From: an uncultured Faecalibacterium sp.
Lineage (GTDB): Bacteria; Bacillota; Clostridia; Oscillospirales; Ruminococcaceae
NCBI GenBank assembly: GCA_934525405.1
Contig: CAKSZF010000030.1
Coordinates: 1 to 16,647 of the forward strand
Reading direction: 5' to 3'
Length of the DNA stretch: 16,647 nt
The position numbers and the translations under genes are program-made. This document shows, piece by piece, positions 13,531 to 16,647 of the stretch; the stretch's first letter is position 1; each line of letters begins with the position of its first letter. The notes below the pieces were generated by a model. The model did not search any database, had not been told where the DNA came from, and saw only the letters and a list, made by a program, of their open reading frames with translations.

Positions 13531-14108
13531 AGATCCAACACCTGACAAAGCAGTTCGGCGCGGCACCGCTCTTCACCGACCTGTGCATGGAGGTGGATGC
13601 CCCCGTGGTGCTGTGGGCACCCAGCGGCTGGGGCAAGACCACCCTGCTGCGCATCCTGATGGGGCTGGAGCGCCCCACAACCGGCAGTGTGGAGGGTACT
13701 GGCCGGGTGGCGGCGGTCTTTCAGGAGGATCGTCTTTGCCCCCAGCTGAACGCGGTGCAGAACGTCACTTTGGTGCTGCCGGGGGTAGAAAATCAGTACA
13801 AAGAGCAAATTGCAAGCGATTTTCAACAGCTTGGAATGGAACTTACCGCCTTGCAGCTGCCTGCCCGCAGGCTTTCCGGCGGGCAAAAGCGGCGGGTGGC
13901 GCTGCTGCGGGCGCTGTGGGCTCCCAGCGACACCCTGCTATTGGACGAGCCCTTTACTGGCATGGACCCGGACACCTTGCAGCGGGCGGCGGCGCTGCTG
14001 CGGCAGCGCTGCGCGGGCAAGCCGGTACTGCTGGCTACCCACGATGAAAGTGCCATCCGTGCCCTTGGCTGGCCGGTGGTGGAGCTGGAAAAGCTGGGGA
14101 ACTCTTGA
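13524..14108 (+). CDS. ABC transporter ATP-binding protein (partner of the preceding permease)
   Basis: A 194-aa ATPase, short for the NitT/TauT class (about 240-260), mostly at the C-terminus. Motifs in order: Walker A as APSGWGKTT (residues 32-40; the first Gly of GxxGxGKT is A32, and K38 is present), Q-loop Q67 in VFQED, signature LSGGQ (117-121), Walker B LLLDEP with D141 and E142, and H-loop H173 in ATHDES. All catalytic residues are there, so it should hydrolyse ATP. The ATG at 13524 has GAGGAGGGGG just upstream inside the permease gene. It works at the cytoplasmic face with the coupled permease. The gene ends directly at a short palindromic repeat and a strong terminator. Confidence 0.92.
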   Translation: MLKIQHLTKQFGAAPLFTDLCMEVDAPVVLWAPSGWGKTTLLRILMGLERPTTGSVEGTGRVAAVFQEDRLCPQLNAVQNVTLVLPGVENQYKEQIASDFQQLGMELTALQLPARRLSGGQKRRVALLRALWAPSDTLLLDEPFTGMDPDTLQRAAALLRQRCAGKPVLLATHDESAIRALGWPVVELEKLGNS

Positions 14109-14133
14109 ATGCCCTCCGCTTTGCTCTGGGCAT
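14109..14133 (+). repeat. Short dispersed palindromic repeat, copy B
   Basis: ATGCCC-TCCGCTTTGCTCT-GGGCAT begins at the base after the ATPase stop codon. It matches copy A at 6763-6788 (minus strand) in all but the central two to three bases. It can form a 6-bp stem and sits in a different genetic context, so it is a repeated unit rather than part of either gene. Confidence 0.6.
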
Positions 14134-14185
14134 GATTTAAGGAAATTTTGTTTTTCAAATATGGCGTTTGTTTTAAAATCACCTA

Positions 14186-14229
14186 AAAAGCAAGGACGTG
14201 CAGCCCGCGGGCTGCACGTCCTTGCTTTT
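14186..14229. terminator. Perfect 44-nt palindromic bidirectional terminator
   Basis: The 44 nt are perfectly self-complementary around the centre 14207/14208. The arms begin AAAAGCAAGGACGTGCAG and the right arm ends in CTTGCTTTT. Either strand gives a stem of about 20 bp, an A-run before it and a T-run after it. It separates the convergent ATPase (plus) and rodA-like (minus) genes. Confidence 0.92.
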
Positions 14230-14239
14230 AGAACATTCT

Positions 14240-15457
14240 TTAACTGAACAGGCTTTTGGTGTTGTGAGAGTATACAGATAGTACTAAACCAACGCAGATA
14301 TACAACATAAGCACCGAGCTGCCACCGGCAGAGTAGAAGGGCAGGGTGACACCGATGACCGGCAGCACCCGCAGGTTCATGCCCACGTTCACGGCAATCT
14401 GCGCCATCAGGGCACCGCCGATACCGGCGCAGATATAGCTGCCCAGCAGATCCTCACTGCGGGCACCGGTGGCAAAAGTCTTGATCACCAGCGCCAGCAG
14501 AACGCCCAGCACCACGCAGCAGCCCACAAAGCCCGCCGCGTTGCCGATCCAGCTGAGGATGAAGTCGTTGTGGGCGTTGGGCACGCTGTAATACCTGCCT
14601 CCGAATAAGCCGTTGCCGAAGATGCCGCCGGAGCCCAGCGCGATCTCGCCGCGCTGCTGCTGGTAGATGATGTTCTTCCACACCGTTTCGCTAGGCGCCC
14701 AGCCGGTGGTGTTTTCCGGGTCCAGAACCGCCAGAATGCGGTACCACTGGTATCCTTTGCCGATCTTATCACTGAAAAAGGCAAAGGCCACCGCCACGGC
14801 AGTACCTGCCGCCGCAAACGCCGCAAAGATATACTTCCAGCTCAGTCCCGCCGCAAACATCATGCAGCAGCCGATGATGCCGTAGATGATGGCTGTGCCG
14901 TCATCGCCCTGCACATGGATAATGGCAATGGGAACCAGCAGGTGCAGCAGCAGCTTTGCCAGCTCCTTTGGCTCGTTGATGCGGCTGCGCACATTATTCA
15001 GGTGCATGGCAAAGGTCAGGATAAAGCTGATCTTTGCCAGCTCTGTGGGCTGAAAGGTAAAGCCGCCCAGTTTGTACCACGAGTAGTTGTCGGTATCACC
15101 GGCGTTGTAGCCGATGGTCAGCGGGCCGATGGACACGTTGCGGATGACCAGCGTGGGCAGCACCAGACCCCACGTCAGGGCAACGTGCACCGGCCACACC
15201 TTTACAAGGCTGCGGTAGTCCACGCAGGAGAGCAGCAGCGCGATCACGATGCCAATGACGGCAGCGCCCGCCTGCACCAGTGCGCGGCGGTAGTCGCCAA
15301 TGCCGATGATGGCACCGGTCACCTCGTCGGTGGCAAAGCCATTGCCCTGCTTGGCTGCCCAGGAGGACAGCGCCAGCACCGCCATAACGCTGCTGAAAAT
15401 GCACAGCAGCAGATAGATCTTATCGGTGCGCTTAAAATATTGTCGAATGCTATCCAA
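14240..15457 (-). CDS. rodA: SEDS-family peptidoglycan glycosyltransferase, RodA-like
   Basis: A polytopic inner-membrane glycosyltransferase that polymerises lipid II glycan strands with a partner class B PBP during cell elongation. It is about 405 aa with about ten hydrophobic segments. SEDS landmarks: YSWYKLGGFTFQPTELAKISFIL, VHVQGDDGTAIIYG (usually QPDLGTA), LGSGGIFGNGLF, VPNAHNDF with D301 (counted from the GTG at 15466), the position of the essential SEDS aspartate, and GVTLPFYSAGGSS near the C-terminus. The canonical HTDFIF...GEE is here HNDFILSWIGNAAG. The family glutamates are replaced, so this is a divergent member. The start is uncertain: TTG at 15457 is favoured because AAGGCGG lies 8 nt upstream, while GTG at 15466 has that site too close. 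RodA rather than FtsW is inferred from GVTLPFYSAGGSS. Confidence 0.9.
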   Translation of the reverse strand: MDSIRQYFKRTDKIYLLLCIFSSVMAVLALSSWAAKQGNGFATDEVTGAIIGIGDYRRALVQAGAAVIGIVIALLLSCVDYRSLVKVWPVHVALTWGLVLPTLVIRNVSIGPLTIGYNAGDTDNYSWYKLGGFTFQPTELAKISFILTFAMHLNNVRSRINEPKELAKLLLHLLVPIAIIHVQGDDGTAIIYGIIGCCMMFAAGLSWKYIFAAFAAAGTAVAVAFAFFSDKIGKGYQWYRILAVLDPENTTGWAPSETVWKNIIYQQQRGEIALGSGGIFGNGLFGGRYYSVPNAHNDFILSWIGNAAGFVGCCVVLGVLLALVIKTFATGARSEDLLGSYICAGIGGALMAQIAVNVGMNLRVLPVIGVTLPFYSAGGSSVLMLYICVGLVLSVYSHNTKSLFS

Positions 15458-15533
15458 GGAAAGCACCGCCTTTCATCAGAACAGTCTGCCGGGGTGTGCC
15501 TGCGTACAGGCGATAAAAACCCAGCATATCGCT

Positions 15534-15562
15534 ATTATACACAAATCCCCCTGCCAATGCAA
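15534..15562 (-). promoter_or_regulatory. Promoter of the rodA-like gene
   Basis: On the minus strand, TTGCAT (15562-15557), a 17-nt spacer and a perfect TATAAT (15539-15534). The leader carries a small hairpin, GCCTG (15498-15502) with CAGGC (15507-15511). Confidence 0.8.
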
Positions 15563-15603
15563 TGCGCCGGGTGTGACGGAATGGTAAAACATTGCCGGGA
15601 TGC

Positions 15604-15632
15604 TTGACAAAGCCCCGGCGGCATCCTACAAT
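15604..15632 (+). promoter_or_regulatory. Promoter of the secreted protein gene
   Basis: A perfect TTGACA (15604-15609), a 17-nt spacer and TACAAT (15627-15632). The leader of about 65 nt contains a CCCCGG (15664-15669) / CCGGGG (15677-15682) hairpin immediately before the GGAGAGG sequence. Confidence 0.85.
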
Positions 15633-15703
15633 GAACCTGTGGACGCTATCTTGCGTACAACAGCCCCGGTCGTGTGCCGGGGGAGAGGAACGGAAAAGAA
15701 GAA

Positions 15704-16647
15704 ATGGAACATACAGTTTATCGCCGCCTGCTCAGCGCGGTGTGCGCCATTGCGCTGGCCTTCACGGCAGTGTGTCCGGCAGTGGCTGCCGCGCCGGAGG
15801 AGACCACCGGCACCCCCCAGACCCTGACCGCCTCTGAGGTACAGGAGATGCAGCAGACGGATGCCGCCGTCACCTCCCTGACCGACAGTGCCGCTTACGC
15901 CGGAATGTCGGAGGAAGAGCGTCAGGACGCAGCGCTGGCGCAGCTGGACGAGCTGGCGGCGCAGGGGCTTGTGAAAAAGGACAGCATCTATGTGGATGCG
16001 GAAAACGGCATGATAAGCTTTACTTACAGCTGCGGCGCACTGGGCGGTATTCTGCTCACTGACACCGAGAGCGAGGCAGACGCCGCTCTGCCCGGACCGG
16101 AGCCGGAGGATGCGCCCGCCCTGCTCGCCGCCGAGAACGGCACGGTGGGCAATGCGGCCATCTACTACGCCTTTGATAACGGGGTGAACAGCAACCGCTA
16201 CCCCTACTATTCTTATATGAAAGACTACTGGAGCGGTTTCGGGCTGGACACCCATCTGGACATGATGGTGACCGTCTCTGACCTGAAGCGGATGGCAGAC
16301 TACGACCTCGCCATCCTCAGCGCCCACGGCGCATACTATACCTATGAGTACGGCTGGCTGTGGAAAAGGCAGGCCACCGCACCCATCCTCCTGCTGCTGG
16401 AAAAATCTGATTTCTGGAACGACCTGCGCTATGGGATGGATCTGCTCAGCCACCGGGTCATCAAGGTGAACGGCTGCTACGCCGTTACCGGAGGCTTTTT
16501 CAGCAATGCCTACCGGGGCGGCAAGCTGAACGGAACCATCGTGCTCTCGGAGACCTGCGAGTTCTACGGACGCAGCGGCCATGTGGACACCGCCCTTTCG
16601 GACGGGCTGCTCTCCGGCGGGGCAAAGGCTGTGGCGGGCTTTGTGAA
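15704..16647 (+). CDS. Secreted protein with caspase/CHAT-like (clan CD) cysteine-protease features, 3' end beyond window
   Basis: The first 314 codons are seen and the gene runs off the window. The N-terminus is a Sec signal peptide: MEHTVYRR, a hydrophobic core LLSAVCAIALAFTAVC, then PAVAAA as the likely cleavage site near residue 30. A linker rich in Glu, Asp and Ala follows (about 31-130), then a globular part. DYDLAILSAHG gives H208-G209 after a hydrophobic strand, and GTIVLSETCEFYG gives C285 after another. The next stretch, ALSDGLLSGGAKAVAGFV, resembles the helix and strand that follow the catalytic Cys in CHAT and caspase-like folds (LSAC...FLxAGAxxV). A second candidate, C258 in NGCY, is less well placed. 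Clan CD membership is inferred and not proven; substrate and role are unknown. The start is the ATG at 15704, with a weak GAAGAA close by and GGAGAGG further up. A GTG at 15674 is possible but would lengthen the signal peptide. Confidence 0.75.
   Translation, partial: MEHTVYRRLLSAVCAIALAFTAVCPAVAAAPEETTGTPQTLTASEVQEMQQTDAAVTSLTDSAAYAGMSEEERQDAALAQLDELAAQGLVKKDSIYVDAENGMISFTYSCGALGGILLTDTESEADAALPGPEPEDAPALLAAENGTVGNAAIYYAFDNGVNSNRYPYYSYMKDYWSGFGLDTHLDMMVTVSDLKRMADYDLAILSAHGAYYTYEYGWLWKRQATAPILLLLEKSDFWNDLRYGMDLLSHRVIKVNGCYAVTGGFFSNAYRGGKLNGTIVLSETCEFYGRSGHVDTALSDGLLSGGAKAVAGFV

Noticed and set aside
12760..14108. Assigning the ABC genes as a ThiXYZ pyrimidine importer
   Set aside because: The permease type would fit, but there is no TPP riboswitch upstream, no ThiY-like binding protein, and the thiamine operon is on the other strand behind two unrelated genes.
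16466..16480. C258 in NGCY as the catalytic cysteine of the secreted protein
   Set aside because: C285 in LSETC follows a hydrophobic strand and precedes a GGAKAV segment, the usual clan CD order, so it fits better. C258 remains an alternative.
1..16647. CRISPR arrays, tRNA/rRNA genes, insertion sequences and prophage genes
   Set aside because: I looked for regularly spaced repeats, tRNA cloverleaf ends, transposase motifs and phage structural genes on both strands and saw none.

Overview
The window is a stretch of bacterial chromosome of roughly 58-60% G+C. Most genes are densely packed and carry clear Shine-Dalgarno sites and sigma-A type promoters. The protein families present are class II aldolase, an AGCS alanine symporter, BrnQ, ThiW, a short clostridial-type ThiC, a small deformylase of the GMAAN type and a SEDS protein. 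Together with the high G+C and repeated structured intergenic DNA, they suggest a gut Clostridia of the Oscillospiraceae, most like Faecalibacterium. This assignment is inferred from recognition only. I see no rRNA, tRNA, CRISPR array, transposase or phage gene.

Layout. (1) 1-656, minus: the 5' two thirds of class II fructose-bisphosphate aldolase (fba) with its promoter. (2) 767-1360: a long AT-richer gap holding DnaA-box-like words, GTTTTCAAC words in both orientations and a 16-bp palindrome. (3) 1448-4990, plus: rlmB, then an 897-aa membrane protein. That protein keeps the 8-helix layout of a heavy-metal P-type ATPase but has lost its catalytic motifs, and it carries a long disordered Ala/Pro/Glu-rich N-terminus. 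(4) 5057-6442, minus: an AGCS sodium/amino-acid symporter, followed by a repeat-bearing intergenic region. (5) 6875-10777, minus: a thiamine operon in the order promoter, TPP riboswitch, terminator, a partial second riboswitch-like unit with its own terminator, thiW, thiM, thiE, a small ORF, thiC. (6) 10844-12548, minus: brnQ then def, from a promoter overlaid by an inverted-repeat operator. (7) 12760-14108, plus: an ABC permease and ATPase of the NitT/TauT type without a binding protein. (8) 14240-15457, minus: a rodA-like SEDS gene. (9) 15704 to the end, plus: a secreted protein with a caspase/CHAT-like His...Cys arrangement, cut off by the window edge.

How the genes work together. The thiamine operon encodes de novo synthesis of the pyrimidine moiety (ThiC), salvage of the thiazole moiety (ThiW uptake, ThiM phosphorylation) and their coupling (ThiE). 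No thiazole synthesis gene and no thiD is present here. The operon is under TPP control. brnQ and def are 13 nt apart and probably co-transcribed. Convergent gene pairs are separated by strong bidirectional hairpins at 5008-5050 and 14186-14229.

The items most worth a second look are the pseudo-P-type ATPase, the duplicated riboswitch/terminator leader, the secreted caspase-like protein, the DnaA-box-like cluster and the repeated palindromes at 6600-6788 and 14109-14133.
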